64,000 nt of DNA from Porticoccaceae bacterium (GTDB lineage Bacteria > Pseudomonadota > Gammaproteobacteria > Pseudomonadales > Porticoccaceae). This document shows positions 63,601-64,000 of the stretch, one piece after another. The stretch's first letter is position 1. Each line of letters starts with the position of its first letter. A program made the translations under genes and the position numbers. The notes beneath the pieces were generated by a model, which was not told the DNA's origin, searched no databases, and worked only from the letters and a program-made list of their open reading frames with translations. The stretch is taken from assembly GCA_021773435.1 (NCBI GenBank), contig JAJFKC010000038.1, positions 62,001 through 126,000 on the forward strand, in the 5' to 3' direction.

Positions 63601-64000
63601 TTACACCATAAGCCCCATACGCATACTCGCATCGAGACGAATGACTTCACCATTGAGCATTGAATTTTCAACAATATGACAGGCCATCTGGGCAAATTCC
63701 GAGGGCTTTCCCGCGCGTTTCGGGAAAGGAATAATCGACATCAGACGACTAAAGCCTTCCTCGCCAGTTTCTGATCGTGCCAGTGGCGTATCAAAGACAC
63801 CGGGAGCAATGGTCATAACCCGAATCCCGTAATTAGCGAGATCTCGCGCCATAGGCAAGGTCATTCCAGCAATACCCGCTTTTGCAGCAGCGTAGGCGGT
63901 ATCACCCACGGGGCCGTCGAAAGCAAAGATCGAAGCGACATTGAGAAAGACACCACGTTCACCATCTTCATTGAGCGGTTCGAGCGTAGCGATATCCGTG
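63601..64000 (-). CDS. Type II 3-hydroxyacyl-CoA dehydrogenase/SDR (5' cut by window)
   Basis: The last 132 residues of an SDR; the start lies beyond the right edge. Visible: [20 protein letters not shown] with the catalytic Ser, [20 protein letters not shown] (Tyr-x3-Lys), [20 protein letters not shown] and [15 protein letters not shown]. This end matches the HSD17B10-type 3-hydroxyacyl-CoA dehydrogenases of beta-oxidation, which use NAD. It is the first visible gene of the minus-strand run with the LLM and hydroxylase genes. Confidence 0.88.
   Translation of the reverse strand, partial: TDIATLEPLNEDGERGVFLNVASIFAFDGPVGDTAYAAAKAGIAGMTLPMARDLANYGIRVMTIAPGVFDTPLARSETGEEGFSRLMSIIPFPKRAGKPSEFAQMACHIVENSMLNGEVIRLDASMRMGLMV

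Overview
The window looks like chromosomal DNA of a heterotrophic, probably marine gammaproteobacterium. The evidence is gammaproteobacterial housekeeping genes (metR/metE, cbpA/cbpM, trxC) mixed with a large set of oxidative catabolism genes: Baeyer-Villiger monooxygenases, luciferase-like oxidoreductases, a Rieske dioxygenase and an epoxide hydrolase. A placement near Spongiibacteraceae/Cellvibrionales is only an impression from gene content. I saw no rRNA, tRNA or CRISPR array.

Layout. 1-1.7 kb: end of a copper-handling cluster (cupredoxin tail, DUF5676, DUF2933, Ste14-like methyltransferase, Met/His-rich secreted protein). 2.0-6.3 kb: a tightly overlapping trio (nucleoside/NMP phosphorylase, PRPP synthetase-like, beta-CASP metallo-beta-lactamase nuclease) followed by a P-II-like protein. 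6.6-15.2 kb: a cytochrome c'-like lipoprotein, then two closely related Baeyer-Villiger monooxygenases flanking three hydrolases. 15.4-31.3 kb: an accessory defence-type island, all on the minus strand apart from one doubtful small ORF. It holds a type I restriction-modification locus (hsdM, hsdS, hsdR) interrupted by two Fic genes, a RhuM gene, a GIY-YIG gene with palindromic repeats and an Mrr-like endonuclease, plus a second, orphan hsdM. Both hsdR and the distal hsdM carry frameshifts. An 18-bp inverted-repeat element with a perfect 54-bp palindrome and a truncated SRAP gene show past turnover. 31.5-41.7 kb: core-type genes (trxC, cbpA-cbpM, two GSTs, metR/metE, universal stress protein with a SulP transporter, DUF1499). 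41.7-55.6 kb: catabolic genes (epoxide hydrolase, two LLM oxidoreductases, SDRs, a third BVMO, an MFS exporter, and a four-gene operon of Rieske alpha and beta, thiolase-like and DUF35 genes), with a periplasmic chorismate mutase-cyclohexadienyl dehydratase fusion in between. 55.8-59.8 kb: a NodU-type carbamoyltransferase, SxtJ and DUF5989 run, facing an SGNH-like gene. 60-64 kb: a CPA2 antiporter, an acyl-CoA-dehydrogenase-fold monooxygenase, a third LLM protein and a type II 3-hydroxyacyl-CoA dehydrogenase cut by the window edge.

How it may work together (inference). The BVMO/hydrolase block could turn cyclic or hindered ketones into lactones or esters and open them. The 41-64 kb genes look like uptake and breakdown of a terpenoid, steroid-like or aromatic substrate. 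There the thiolase-like protein without its catalytic cysteine plus a DUF35 partner resembles the retro-aldolase pairs of steroid side-chain degradation. The 2-6 kb trio could feed RNA-derived nucleotides back to PRPP under stress. Starts were moved from the longest open frame where a Shine-Dalgarno sequence or a family N-terminus argued for it, as noted in each entry.
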